64,000 nt of DNA, from positions 62,001-126,000 of the forward strand of contig WION01000089.1 of NCBI GenBank assembly GCA_015039365.1, read 5' to 3'. The DNA comes from Amanita rubescens (taxonomy: Eukaryota; Basidiomycota; Agaricomycetes; Agaricales; Amanitaceae). Shown piece by piece: positions 20,475 through 32,630 of this stretch. The notes below the pieces were generated by a model. It was not told where the DNA came from and made no database searches. It saw only the letters and a program-made list of their open reading frames with translations. Made by a program: the position numbers and the translations under genes. How positions within the stretch are numbered: the stretch's first letter is position 1; each line of letters opens with the position of its first letter.

Positions 20475-21880
20475 ACAATCTGTATGTGCGTCCGATTGTT
20501 GATATATTTGACGCTCTCATTCATTCTTGGGCTACAGTTCTCTCTTCAGGATCATGGACTAGACCCTAACTTCATTGCTGTAGGCATCTATTATTCAGGC
20601 ATTAGGTACATGCTCTATATCAACATTTATACCGTATTTATGAACTACTGTATCAATACATATTGCGGGTGGTATATATAATATTTAACCGGATCAAGTA
20701 TGTCACATGTCACATAAAGTTATTCAGACTGGCCGCATCCCACCTTATCGAGACTCAAACTCATCGTCTTGGGAACGTAACCAAAAAGGTCACCAGCATT
20801 GCGGCCAATGGTGCCTAAGTACGGATATATACATCGCGTCCTAAGCACCTCTAAAAAATTCTTTTAGCGTCTAGGATAAAAGCAAGAAATTAAAGCTTCC
20901 AGTGATGACTGTGAGCCCAATCTCCAGCGGTAGCATGCTATCGCCTGTCATATTGGCTCCCCTGCGTCGCCGCGTCTCGTTCTGACGCAAACGGACCGCA
21001 CTCGGTCCTTGTCGTTGTACTGCTGTAGAAGTCTTTTGGGATTGCACTGGTATCCGGTTGCGGTGCGTTCCAGAATCTTAGTGTTGCGCAATGCGGCGGA
21101 GCCCGTTGATCTGTCATCAGACGGATCGAGTCAAATTTCATGGGAATGTAAGTGTAACCATACATACGTAACAAACGCACTTTATTCGGCTCCAGGCATG
21201 CTTTGGGTATGCAGCGGCTTCGATATGGCATAAGTGTATACTATATTGGATGGCCGTTCGCATGAGCATCGCCATTAGTTAACCGCGCTTGGAAATCCGA
21301 GACAGAATTTGTGGGTCTCATATAACATGTCAATCCTTTCCACGCAGCCAAGTTCGCAGCCCTGGCAATCCTACAGCTTTCAAGAGCTACAATTATATAT
21401 GCTCAGCGGCCCGGGTCAGCACCGCCCGTCATGGAACACAAACCTTATTTCCGACCCAAACGGGCAAGAATGGTTCATGACGGGTACGAGTCCTTATCCG
21501 AGTTAGAATCAACGCTGAAAAAAAATTGCTGCTCGGACTTGTTATGTTGTCAACATCCTCACATATGATCAGGTCTCTTTTTCCTCGGCGGGTACAGTTT
21601 AATAACAGCAAAATGATAGCACGGATCTTCGCTCTGATGCCAAAGCCCGCCAATAACCCCATTCCATATGGTTCACGGAATAGATTGATCTACGATGAGA
21701 CACCATGTGGATCACGTCATTCAATAATTCAACGTTAGTTGCCGGTGAGTAGTAGTACATCTCTTCATTGAGGCCCAACTTAGGGCACTGAGTATCAGTT
21801 ACTTGATGGTCTCCATCACACCGTTATCGTCCAATTCATCTTTTGCTCCCACGAGTTACTCTTGGAAGCCTTTCAGGCGG
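20475..21880. repeat. Upstream block of copy 5
   Basis: From about 20890 to 21880 the sequence resembles the blocks before copies 2 and 3 (CATATTGGCTCCCCTGCG at 20949, compare 2809; GAAAAAAAATTGCTGCTCGGACTTGTT at about 21517, compare 3296). No protein-coding signal is supported. Confidence 0.55.
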
Positions 21881-21883
21881 GAG

Positions 21884-21906
21884 AAGATGACGTGGCCTGT
21901 CATCTT
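21884..21906 (+). promoter_or_regulatory. Conserved dyad upstream of copy 5 (perfect arms)
   Basis: AAGATGAC, seven bases (GTGGCCT), GTCATCTT: an 8-base perfect inverted repeat, 137 bases before the start codon of copy 5. It contains a TGACGT half-site like those bound by bZIP factors, which is only suggestive. Confidence 0.5.
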
Positions 21907-22043
21907 TGGGTTGCGGTACCTATACATTGTCTTTGGGTAATCGTTTGTGTCAAGATCCAAGGGAATCGGGTGAGATGCGGATTTAAAGGTATATAGGCGT
22001 GTGTCGTGTTGTCTTCGTTTGATGGTCCCAGTCATCGCTCGGA

Positions 22044-23847
22044 ATGCTTGTCCAAAAGGTGCGTTAGTGTATCCAGCCACAGCTCACCCCCGATGCTTAA
22101 CAGAAGCAGCTTCCCGTGGCACTAGCACTGCTGCTACTGTTTTGCACAGTCACTCTTGGTTCAGGCCCCAACTTCACTGCGTGCCTACAGCAAGTCCTCC
22201 AGAACAACGGTTCGCTTGAAGGTACCGTTGATACCAACGGATATCCAACAACAGATAGAAGCCAGATAACTGGGCTCACGTACGATCGTTGTGTAGCAGA
22301 TTGTGGGCGTGAACCAGTCAGTTTTGATTGGCAAACGTTCTCCCAGCAATTTACTTCGTGGCTCCTTCCGTGGCTAGCCCTTATTTCTCAGCTGCCGTAC
22401 GGTTCAAGGGATACGCTAAGCAACTGCGTAGCTGTGCTCTTGACGGTTGGATCTCCGACCCTTGCAGCATACTCCCTCGCACTCTCCGTTATCAGTAATC
22501 GATGGATGGTCAAACAGTTTGGAAGGAGCGACTATCCCAATAGTCGCTTGGCAGCCCAGACGTTGAGTAATCTTCAACAAGTGTCTCTGGACCTTCCCGA
22601 CGTGGAATATGTGCTGCCGTCCCTAATCGTTATCCAGAAGAACCAGCAGTGGTGGCAAAAGCTCGCTCACGGACTTGATTACTCAGTACCAAAATGGACG
22701 TTGGCTTCGATCATGTCCGTTGTGTATGTCGGATTGGCCGATCTCTTCACGTGGATCAATACCCTTTCTGGACCTCTTCCCAACGTCGTCGTCAATGCTA
22801 CTGGAGAAAGCATTTCGTCGCTTTGGCTATGTTTCTTACCTATCGTCATCGGGAACCTGCAACTATCGCCTAAAACCGACTCGAATCGCATTCGCAAAGC
22901 TTTTGACCACGCCAACCCTTGCTTTTTGGTCGCTACTGATGACGGCCCGCCAGAACAAGCTCGTCCCGGCTCCGGGTTATTAATAAATATTCGGGCGGAA
23001 TCCCGGGATACCATCGATGAGGATGAACTATCCTCAGCGCCTGTATACTTTTATGCCCGAGCCTTCACGTGGATGCGCGTGGTACGGAAAGTAGCTGATG
23101 GTTTCGACGCTGCTTCACAACATGCATCCGACCATCGTACAAACGGCGTTCCTCCAAGCAAGCGGGAAGCTGTCATTAGATATTGCAAGAGCGATGACCA
23201 AACAAATACGCATTCATATGAAATTTATAGCATTTTTGTGAGATCTGCATTTCTGGCAATATTTCTACAATGGGGTACGACGGGAGCTGCGATTATGGCT
23301 ATGTTCTTCACACCCACCAAAGGTCAGCTCATCGATTATGATCGTGCACTGCCATTCTTACGGATTTCATTTAGGTCTTGGATGCCGTTCCGCATCTTAC
23401 TTGCTCTACGGCATCAACTCCACTTTGATTTGGCTTTTATGTGTCCTATCAAGTGTTCTTGCTCATTGGTACAAAGCAATTAAGAAGGGCACTGCTACCA
23501 GCACATTTATTTGGGGAGCTTCCCTCGCTCTCCGTCATACGGCTAAAACTGTGGCTGCGTTCAATGCCGTGTGGCTGTTTCTGACCGCAATATTTCAGTT
23601 TACCCATCTTGACGATACTTGCTGGTGTAACTCAAGCAAGCTTAGTCTTCACGGTAGAGCATACACTGTGATAACGTACACAGATTCACTTTTAAAAAGC
23701 ATCAAGTTGGCTTGGGCTGGCGGGCTGGCGATGGCATTTTTGACGGCACTCCTGTTCCTTATCGCGCTCAATGTTTTGCGGAAACGTCCGGCGAAGGAGC
23801 CGGAGAGCATACCGTTGCAGTGGATGGGACCGGAGAACAATCACTAG
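22044..23847 (+). CDS. Multi-spanning membrane protein, copy 5 (type I, complete)
   Basis: Exons are 22044-22058 (MLVQK), 22110-23322 and 23375-23847, giving 566 residues. Signal peptide LPVALALLLLFCTVTLGSGP. It carries the same hydrophobic segments, loop motifs and CWCNSSKLSL as copy 2, with an extra three-residue insertion (PGSG) before LLINIRAESR. The intron between exons 2 and 3 (23323-23374) lacks in-frame continuity, so splicing is needed to reach LGCRSASYLLYG. The C-terminus ends PLQWMGPENNH. The gene is intact and has the conserved dyad and TATA-like element. It is followed tail-to-tail by the best preserved phosphomannomutase remnant. Function unknown. Confidence 0.85.
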
Positions 23848-24179
23848 GAACCTACGCCTAGTACTCACGTTTTGCAAGTTAAAGCATAGTTCTCGTTTAA
23901 ATCCGGTTTCTGGCATATTTTTGGTGCCACCCGGAAGAGAATAGTGGCGCTGGCGGTACTTTAGGTCTCTATGGTTTGCAAATGTAGATTGCAGAAGAAG
24001 ACTCGGGCTGTATTTGTAGAAGTACCTTAAATTTTCGCGTACGATTCAAGAAACGTTAATTCGTGAACCTAAATCGGCACGTGTGCGCACTTTACTATGC
24101 AATTGACGTGATGATCAAAACTGGATATTCAGAGTCCTAACTTTTACTCATTGTCGTCTTAGCTAGTTTTGGACATCCA

Positions 24180-25275
24180 GGAAAAACTCTTTTAAAATAT
24201 GTATCGTATCCGTCGGACTAGTGACTGCGTGGCCGATGGTTCGTGGGTCGTTATAAATCTCATAGTCATTACCACCCTACAACGATTTTAACAACGATTA
24301 AAGAAATCAACGGCAACTAACCTCGTATATTTTGCCTCATCTCTTCAAATCCTTCCTTTTCCACGCGTCTAAGCGAGTGGGTCTTGTCCCACCCGTTGGG
24401 AAATACGTCAAACGAAATTTGACCGCCAATCGCAAACGTCAAGCCATAATCTGAGAATTTCTCTTGTAGAACTTTGACGAGGGCAGCTCTGACGCCGTGT
24501 TCCTGATGCAAGCCTCAGCATCCGGGAATGTATGCCAGAGGGATATCTTACATTGTCATAAGCCAGAAAATCATGCCGTTCCTCGATGCTGCACCGCGGT
24601 AGACTTTAAGTCAACGTATGCGGCCGATGGGACTGACGTTAATCATCCCGTTTCGAAATTCTATAAATGTTCCTCTGCATCTTTTAGCATATCATATGGG
24701 ACGTATGCTTCATGAAAATACCTCTTAATTGGTATATCCAAATCCGTGATATAGTGTAGTATAAACTTAACGGCATTTATACCTGTCCTCGCCGATGGAT
24801 TTGATAAAGGACTGAGATTCCAATTTTTGACCAAGGTTATACGCCGTAAACCCGTTTTCTGCAAATGCGCAGTCGAAATCCTGGATGGCTAGCGGAAGAT
24901 GATACGATTACCAAACCTGCAGTTAATCAATGAGAATTGAATGATGCACCACACCATCGTTACCCCCTACTGACAGCTATTCCGAGATTTTGACCATATC
25001 TAACCCTCCAACAAACCCGATCACAATTTTTTGCGTAAAGCGCGCAAAGTATAGATCATCTCCTGAGATGCCTCCTGGGTAGGGTGTAAGTATGGTTTAA
25101 CCTGAATGATAACGGGATTTATTTGCCTGGAGCGCTGGCGTAAGAGTGCCATCAACATCGAAGAGAAGGCCGCCATACGGTTGTTCAACTTTAGGGGGAA
25201 GTAGCCACGCTATATATGGCAGCATACAAACAGAGGCAAACTCAGTTTGCTCCGACTCCGACTCCGAGTCCATGA
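24180..25275 (-). pseudogene. Phosphomannomutase pseudogene, nearly full length
   Basis: Read on the - strand from about 25190 the order is that of Sec53/PMM2 phosphomannomutase, the enzyme converting mannose-6-phosphate to mannose-1-phosphate: GLLFDVDGTLTPA (HAD motif with the catalytic Asp pair), KKIVIGFVGGLDMVK, DFDCAFAENGFTAYNLGQKL, then LHYITDLDIPIKR, GTFIEFRNGMINVSPIGR, ERHDFLAYD, and finally [20 protein letters not shown] with [17 protein letters not shown]. Introns are still visible, for example GTATTTTCATGAAG to GATGCAG. It is broken: a stop replaces the glutamine after MVKISE, the HFFGDK motif is deleted, and the region after SPIGR is scrambled. A functional copy must lie elsewhere, since the enzyme is essential in fungi (established knowledge). 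Confidence 0.8.
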
Positions 25276-26500
25276 CGGCGCCATTGGAATTGTTGAATAA
25301 GAGGTATTTACCTCCTTTTTAGAAATTACTCCTATTGATGCGCTTGTGGTAGTCCCTAAGCACAGTATTACTTGCTCTCGTTACTTCGGCAGTGAAAGAT
25401 GAAATCATGAACCCGGGCTTCGCTTGCCATTGCCAAGCGAGGTATCTCGTTTGATCCATGATTTCAATGGATCTTCTTTGCTTGTCCATTAACGTACTAG
25501 GGTAATTGTACGTCTTGCTCAAGTATGACTTAGAGCCCATTGGATGCATTGCGATCTGTACTCCTTCCATCCAAAGACTCTGCCGCCATATCATCATGTT
25601 GCTTAGTGAACATGGTTCAGCCAAAGAAGTTATAATATCTGCTCTGGAGCGGTTGGAAAATACTGAAATTCAGTGCGATGATGCCTATCTATCTCCTTTC
25701 GACCAGTTGATAATCCTGATTGATGTATATGCTTCGGGTAAGCATTCAAACCTCTATATATATCGTTGTTTATGAAATGGAATTCAGTTACTCAAGCTGC
25801 GGCGGAAGACAGCATCTGAAACGTTGCGGCCGTTCGTCACGGATCTTACTAAAGTGGCCTGCACTAATGGCGAAGCTTGTTCCATTGACCAATGTCGTTC
25901 TCTCATCCAACGCATGTGCAGGTTGGTTCAGGTAGTAAACTCATGGGGAAAAGCCGTAACTGGTAGCAGTGAAGAACATTCATCGTGCAACGTGAGCTAT
26001 TTTTCTTGGTCGGGTGTTACAAATGAGTTACTCGGAAACAGGCGCTTTTGATGGATACGTACTTGTGGTCTGTGCGCCGCCCATTCGCTCGTGTGTGGCG
26101 CAACGCACTTTCGCTATATATTATTCGCGACTTGTTTTGAATCCGAATCTCGATGCAAATCTCTTTCTGATCATCTTTTTCCAGACTGGGACACGCGACA
26201 TTCATAACATTGAAAAGACTTTGATTTCACCTCTTCGCGGTGCCTTAACCAGATGGGAGACCATTGACAATCAAGGTAACCTTCCCCTTCACGCCACGGC
26301 TCTTATTGAGGTTTCGGCCAGATGTTGTACTGCCTGTGGTGTCCTTGCGATTGAGCGCAGAAAGAATAGACGCTGTTGCGGGCCTGAATAGGTAATTGAG
26401 ATGTCGAGGGTTGCCAAAGGGTAGTGGGCAATCGTAAGCGGAAGTATCGGAGGAACAGTTACTGAATATGTACTAATTCGTATCGTAAGTGATGAAATCG
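25276..26500. other. No gene supported; duplicate of 15760-16260 block
   Basis: About 25380-26290 resembles about 15760-16060 in order and orientation. Open frames at 25506-25775 and 26014-26391 show no domain that I recognise; the second contains three adjacent cysteine-rich stretches (CCTACG, CCG) but no start context or signal peptide. Confidence 0.45.
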
Positions 26501-26550
26501 CGTCTCTACAGTTATTTATATCAGCTCGAAAGTGCCGTGGCGAACGAATT

Positions 26551-26607
26551 ATGACTCAGCAATCCACGTGTCAGTCGATTCCCGAGATACTGTTGGCATC
26601 CTTCTGA
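26551..26607 (+). promoter_or_regulatory. Upstream open reading frame before permease A
   Basis: ATGACTCAG starts an 18-codon frame that stops five bases before the permease start at 26613. It begins with a TGACTCA sequence, the core of Gcn4/CpcA-type bZIP sites. In permease B the same upstream ATG (32569) is conserved but the stop is lost, so its frame runs past the main start. A TATA-like TTATTTATA lies at 26512-26520. Confidence 0.45.
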
Positions 26608-26612
26608 GCACA

Positions 26613-28624
26613 ATGTCGAAAGATGTAGAAAGTCTCGAGAAATCTCCCACATGGAACGACGATTCATCGGATGGCCAAGACCTCAAGCTTTTTGATTACT
26701 GGACGCAAAAACTGCGCACTTGGGGCGTCGAGTCTAGAGGTGCTTCACCATCGTCTGGATGGTCACTAGTGCCCTGATAATTCGTGTCTGCTATCTAAGG
26801 TGTTCGACCGGTACCGATAGAAGAGCGGACTGACAAGCAAATCTTCAAAATTTTCTTCGTCTTCTTTACTGCGAATTTCAACATCCTGTCGTACGCCCAC
26901 TACGCGCTTTCGCAGCCAGGTATCATCAATTTTACTAATTCTGTAGTTTCTCAATCGGGACACTTGGGCCGGTTGTTTTTGGGTTAGGACTTCGCGACTC
27001 ATGCCTATGCATCCTTTTCTTTGGATTATTGTGCTGTGTGCCTCCAGCTTACTTGTACGTTTCGTTTCCTCGTTCAGGTTTTGTATAACACTAATTGTTA
27101 TGCAGCACAACGTGGGGACCCAAGTTGGGCATGAGGCAAATGATAGCCTCGCGTTATACGTTCGGGTACGAAATAAATCCGCCTTTTCCCCCTTCACAAC
27201 CCACACTATGGTTCTTAGTTTCTACGGTGTCATCTTGCTAAGTATTGTTAACCTTATTGAGATATGTGGCTTTTCCATCCTGAGCTGTATCATCGGTGGT
27301 CAGGCACTAGCGAGTGCAGCAAATGGCCAACTTAGCTGGGCGTAGGTTTATTCATTCGGTTAAGTGCAGGCAGGGAAGCTGACGGGCGAACGAGTGTCGG
27401 GATCGTCATCATTGCCATCATATCACTTTTGGTGAGAAGTTTTTCAGCACCAGCGGTACTATATCGGGTCTCAACCGTCGATAGGTATCATTCTGCGGAA
27501 TGAAGGTTCTCTTGTGGTACCATTTATCTCCTGTCCTGGCACGATGGTGTATTGACGTTGGCTCGGATACTAGGTATGAACGAATCACGTGGATACCAGT
27601 GCTCCTCTCATTTCTGGTCGCTCTCGGAGTCGGCGGAAAGCACTTTTCTAACCCTGAACCGTCGTCACCCGCTACTGTGGCGACAATTCTAAGCTTCGGG
27701 TCGACGATTGCGGGGTTCTCTCTCACCTATTCTTCAATAAGTTCAGACTTCACGACTTACTATCATCCAGAGGCTTCCAGGTAAGCATTGATTTAATAGG
27801 CCAAGACTTTGACATAATGTAAATAGCTGGGCAATTTTCCTTTATACATACTTCGGCCTCCTTATATCTATGGTGCGCGTTGTCCTCGGCGAGAATGTGC
27901 CTAGGTGACACCATTAAAGGTCACGCTACAATCATTAGGTGCAGCAGCAGCAATTGCGTCTACATACGTACCCTCGTGGGGTGATGGTTATCAAGGAGGG
28001 AATATCGGTGGCCTCTTAGCTGCCATGTTGAGCCCGACTGGGCGATTTGGAAAATTCTTGACTGTTCTTCTCAGTCTCTCGGTCTCTGGAAACATAGCCG
28101 CTAACTTTTACTCATTTTGCCCGAACGTGCAAGTATTCATTCCTTTCTTGGTCGTCGTACCAAGATACATTTTTTCCATCGTCGCAGCAGCCATGTCAGT
28201 ACTATCTGTCGCAAGTTTGTCCCACGACGCTCACGTCTGAATTACCAGTGTCATTCCATTGTCTATCGTGGGTGCTCACCGATTCTCCAACACTCTCGAG
28301 AACTTTCTGGGCCTCGTCGGATACTGGGCTGGCGCGTACATTGCCATCATTTTAATGGAACATCTCATTTTCAGGCGGAATGATTTTGAACAGTACAATG
28401 TTCGTAATTGGGACAAGGCGCGATTGTTGCCGTCGGGTGTCGCGTCCGTTGCGGCTGGGATCGCATCGTTCGGCTTGGTCGTGCCGTGCATGGCACAAGC
28501 GTGGTACACAGGCCCAATAGCTAAGACTACTGGAGATATAGGATTCGAGGTGGCGTTCTTACTTGGTTCTATCTTGTACATACCATTTAGAGCCCTAGAT
28601 ATCAAGATACGTAGGTCGTTGTAA
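26613..28624 (+). CDS. Purine-cytosine permease (FCY2 type, NCS1 family), copy A
   Basis: Eleven exons: 26613-26739, 26800-26890, 26947-27054, 27106-27165, 27219-27341, 27395-27431, 27485-27516, 27574-27780, 27827-27872, 27920-28194, 28249-28624; 493 residues. Family landmarks appear in order: LRTWGVESRG, PVPIEERTDKQIFKIFF, GPVVFGLGLRDSC, WGPKLGMRQMIASRYTFG, GGQALASA, VALGVGGKHFSNP, LSFGSTIAGFSLTYSS then SDFTTYYHPE, GGLLAAMLSP, GRFGKFLTVLLSLS, NIAANFYSF, LENFLGLVGYW, FIFRRNDFEQYN-like, and the QAWYTGPIAK and GDIGFEV tail. These proteins import cytosine and purines with protons across the plasma membrane (established knowledge). It differs from copy B at sites such as NLIEIC for NLIGMC in a membrane segment. 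It lies 0.9-2.8 kb from the inverted membrane copy 6. Confidence 0.88.
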
Positions 28625-29120
28625 TTACCTTGCTGAAGCAAGGTTTAGTGGGTACGTATTCCGTAGCCAGATCGGTGTCCAACAGTACATAGCAATAAAC
28701 AATGACGTATTGCAGAATTTTTTTCCTATTCCAGCCAGTGCGGCGCCCGACATTGACCTCCTGCCTGTGGCCCTCCACGTCTCTCCCTGTACCCTTTGGG
28801 TTTGTCTTTTTGCTATGGCCTCCAGACCACCAATCAGCCAGGCCCAACAAGTCCTGCAGCAGCAGACGCACGACCGTCGCTTTTTGATCTTTATAATGAA
28901 AAAAATAGGCTCTATTCAAAGTGTCGATCCTTCCGCAATTATATTCCTCATCGCTTCCCTGTTATAAAGCCTCCAGACCATCATTTTTGACGATCTTCCC
29001 TGCTTGTCTCAATGTCGGCTGTGTGCCTCTTACTTCTCTTTCCTGTCATGCCCCGCTTGACGTTTACTGCAGTTTAGCACTGTCTGGGAACGCACTTGTC
29101 TCTTTTCTCAGCCAAATTAT
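28625..29120. other. 3' flank of permease A; nothing clear
   Basis: An open frame at 28796-28990 ends in a proline-rich, basic sequence (IPHRFPVIKPPDHHF). It could be an upstream exon of the next open frame but no consistent splice pair was found. Confidence 0.3.
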
Positions 29121-29489
29121 TTGGCCTGTCCTGAATTCGATTCACCTGTGGCGTGGAAGTCCAACGGTTCATCTCGCGTCCTTGTCAGTGTTCAACAGGT
29201 CTCAGCAGTGATATCCACGCCCAACGACGTGCGTGAGGACGCCGTAATGGTTGTCGTGGGAGAGGCCCTCCCCAACCGTCTCAACGTTTCACCCCGTGGC
29301 AACTTTAACCCTCAGTATACCACCGACGTTACGGCGTCCAAATTCCAGCTGTTGCTGGGCTCTCCTGCGGACGCAAATCTCGCCAATGACTTCGCCATCG
29401 CCGTGGACAAGCTTCGACGACTCCAAGCCGCCGTTGCGTCATTGTCCGATAGACGATATTTAATCACAGTATTTTATAATATGGCATGA
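29121..29489 (+). CDS. Uncharacterised open frame, 122 residues
   Basis: The translation is rich in regular hydrophobic/polar alternation (VLVSVQQVSAVISTPNDV, then FQLLLGSPADANLANDFAIA), more protein-like than the shadows around it. It has no signal peptide, no cysteine pattern and no family that I recognise. It lies between permease A and the 3' end of inverted membrane copy 6. It could be a real exon or a relic. Confidence 0.35.
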   Translation: MACPEFDSPVAWKSNGSSRVLVSVQQVSAVISTPNDVREDAVMVVVGEALPNRLNVSPRGNFNPQYTTDVTASKFQLLLGSPADANLANDFAIAVDKLRRLQAAVASLSDRRYLITVFYNMA

Positions 29490-29935
29490 GTAAATAAGAA
29501 TCACAGATTTTTATAATATGGCACAAGATGTCCGATGTTTTGATCTGCTGTTGGATTCTACGCATGGATCATCTGAAGCAAGGTTGGTGCCGACGCAGGC
29601 GGCGCTTCCCGAGTGAATACATATGGAGACCTTGAAAGAGTTGACGACAGGTCAGCGCGCGTTAGCCACAGATGCGAAGAGTTGCCGTCCGCCTCCTCAT
29701 ATGAAATGAAATATGTATTGATACAGTAGTGCGTATAAATATGATATAAATATTGATATAGAGCTTTCTGGATGTACCTAACACATGAATAATATATACC
29801 TACGGCGATGATTGCTAGAGTCTAGTCCATGTTTACGGGAAATGGCAACTGGACATTGACAACCTGAAAAAAGAAAACTGTAACTCAAGAATGAATGAGC
29901 ACCAAATATATCGACAAGAAGCACGTACAGATTGC

Positions 29936-31717
29936 CTAGTGACGAGTATTAAAAATCTGTAACTCTTCCCATTGACCCGGCGTCTCATACAGCCGTTCAG
30001 GACGTTTGCGCAAAAGATTGATGGCGAGGAGGAATAGGCCCGCCGTAAGAAATGACATCATTAATCCAACGATCCAAATGGTTATCCCCGCGGAATCATT
30101 TGGGGTTATTACCATAACATATGCTTTATGGTGAAGGCTGAGTTTACTCGAGTTGCACCAGCAATTATTGCTGAGATTGCTATATTGATATATCGCAGTC
30201 ACGAACAACCCGATTGCATTGATCGTGGCCAGGATTTTAGCCATGCGACGAAAAGCGATGGATAGCCCCCAAACGATTGTGCTAGTAGTAGTGCGTTTCT
30301 GAGACGTCTTGTAGCTATAGGAAAGGAGACTTGACACGACGCAGAGCAGACAGACGAGAGTAGAGACAGATGTATAAAGCAGATACACTCCGGAACGACA
30401 TCCAAGACCTAAATATTGTATTAGCGAAATTCGACGATAATGATAAGATGGGCTAACCTTTGGGAGATGCGAGATACATGGGCGCAATTGCAGCTCCGGT
30501 AGTACCCCATTGCAAAAGTATTGCGAGGAATGCTGATGTCAAGAAGATGTTGAAGAATCCGTGTGCGTTCCCATCAATTTCATCCTTGCTCTTGCAATAT
30601 TCGACCACTTGCTGCCGAGTGCCGGGAGGAATACCATCTGTGTGACAATCGGATGCGTGTTGTGAGGCGGCATCAAAGCCGTCGGCTACCTTCCGCACCA
30701 TACGAAGCCAATTAAAAGCCCGTGCATAGAAGAAGATAGGCGCGGAGCTTATCTCGTCTTCGTCAATGGGATCACGGCATGCGGTCCGAACTTTAATTAA
30801 TAGAGAGCCACGGCCGGGTTCAGGTTTGCCTTCGTCTGTGGTAACATGGAAGGAAGAATTGGCGTAGTCGAATGCTCTGCGAATTCGATCACATTCGCTC
30901 TTTGGGGATAATTGGAGGTAACCTATGAGGATAGGCAAGAAACATAACCAAAGCGACGAAAGGGATCCTCCGCCCTCGACAGGAGGGCCCGAAAACATGT
31001 TTGCCCAATTGAAGATGTCGGCCAGTACAACAAATAGAACAGACAATATCGACGCCAAAGTCCATGTCGGTACCATATAGTCAAGTCCATGAGCCAATCT
31101 TCGCCACCAAACATCGTTATCAGGCAGAACAATCAGGGACGGTAGCACATATTCCTCTTCTGGAAGGATAAGGGACACCTGCTGAAGTTCACCCAGAATT
31201 TGGGCAGCCAGGTTACTGTTGGGGTAGGTGATTAGTTCGAACCGCTTGACCATCCATCGGTTACTGATAACGGCGAGTGCGAGGGAGTACGCCGCGAGGG
31301 AGGGAGATCCAACTGTCAAGAGTATAGCTAAACAGTTGCTTAGTGCGTCTCCTGAGCCGTATGGTAGCTGCGAAATAAGGGCTAGCCAGGGAAGGAGCCA
31401 AGAAGTGAACTGCGCAGAAAAACCCGGCCAATCAAAGCCGACTGGTCCATACCCACAAGCTGCTACACAACGACCGTACGTGATCCCAGCTATCTGGCTT
31501 ATGTTTGTCGTTGGATTTCCGTTTTGGTCAACGGTGCCTTCGAGCGAGCTATTGAGTGCATTCTGAAGGCACACTTGGTCAGGGCCAGAACCGAGAGCGA
31601 CGTTGCAGAACGACAGGAGTGAAAACAGAAACGCCAGCACAACAAAGGGCTGTCACTTTGGGTTAAGCGTCGTGTGGTCTATGGCTGGGTATAGTGACGA
31701 ACCTTAGAGGAAAGCAT
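29936..31717 (-). CDS. Multi-spanning membrane protein, copy 6 (type II, complete, inverted)
   Basis: On the - strand the exons are 31717-31703 (MLSSK), 31649-30458 and 30408-29936, giving 559 residues. Signal peptide PFVVLAFLFSLLSFCNVALG. It is closest to copy 4: shared LITYPNSNLAAQ, HMVPTWTLAS-type helix, SPKSECDRIRRAFDYANSSF and WCNSSKLSLHHKAYVMVITP. In place of the LVDISRNSGG loop of copy 4 it has a shorter PPVEGGG. Splice signals are canonical and the frame is open throughout. It is the only copy on the - strand and sits between the two purine-cytosine permease copies. TATAAA lies 40 bases upstream. Confidence 0.85.
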
Positions 31718-32568
31718 TTGGAGTGACGATTCGGACCATAAAAAACGCGCTTATGTTTTATAATCCGCAACCCACCCGATTCCCTTCCATCATGACATAT
31801 ATGCGGCCTTAAAATGCCATTTCACCCAGTGTATCCCACGCCTGAAAGAATAAGTAGTGAGCGGAGAGTGACGTTGGACGAGAACGGTCGAAGGCTGTGC
31901 GTTAACGTCATGGAGGTCGACAAATCCTGTTACATGGATTCGATGTATCAGTGCCAACTAAATACCAGTGCACGAGTCTCCCTGTCCGGAACTTACCTGT
32001 ATTGGAATCGGAGGGATGGCCACAGCTGAAAGCCGCCGCCGACTTGGCCAGGAGGGCACTGTGTACGGTATGAGGCATAACATCGGAGGCGGTGAAGGGA
32101 ACTCGGAGTTGCCAATTCTGATACGACCAGTCGCAATCGTATACAAAACTTTGGTAAATATCATGCTCGTGCACCAACACTCTTCTTCACATTGAGTATA
32201 AGAGTATATCTTCCGTCGGAACAGGGAGTCTGCCCTATTAACTCGGAGGTATAACATTCCGGTGCATCGGTCCCGTGTCGGCCTGGAGCCTGGAGGTTGA
32301 GAATCGCCTTTCTTGGCACGTGGGGGGTGAAATGGTTTGGTTGGGTGGGTTTTTGGAGGTACACACTGACCGCGATATCACGCTTTGTCAGCGTGTCGCA
32401 CGTGTCGCATACCTCGGCAACCCGGCGTGATCCCAAAATCTGGCAACATATCTATCTCTCTTCGGGGGGGCAAATCTTAAGCGACATTTTCGGATGTATC
32501 AGTACTAATCCGCGTCGCGAAGTTATTTATATCAGTTCGAAAGATTTTTGAGCCGTGGCAAGCGAATT
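31718..32568. other. Intergenic between copy 6 and permease B
   Basis: 31837-31900 repeats the ACGCCTGAAAGAATAAG segment found upstream of copy 4. Other open frames here (31908-32257) show no recognisable domain. A TATA-like TTATTTATATCAG at 32523-32535 is shared with permease A. Confidence 0.4.
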
Positions 32569-32630
32569 ATGACTCAGCAATCTACTTATCCCTCGATTCT
32601 AGAGATACAATCGACATCTTTCTGCATGCA

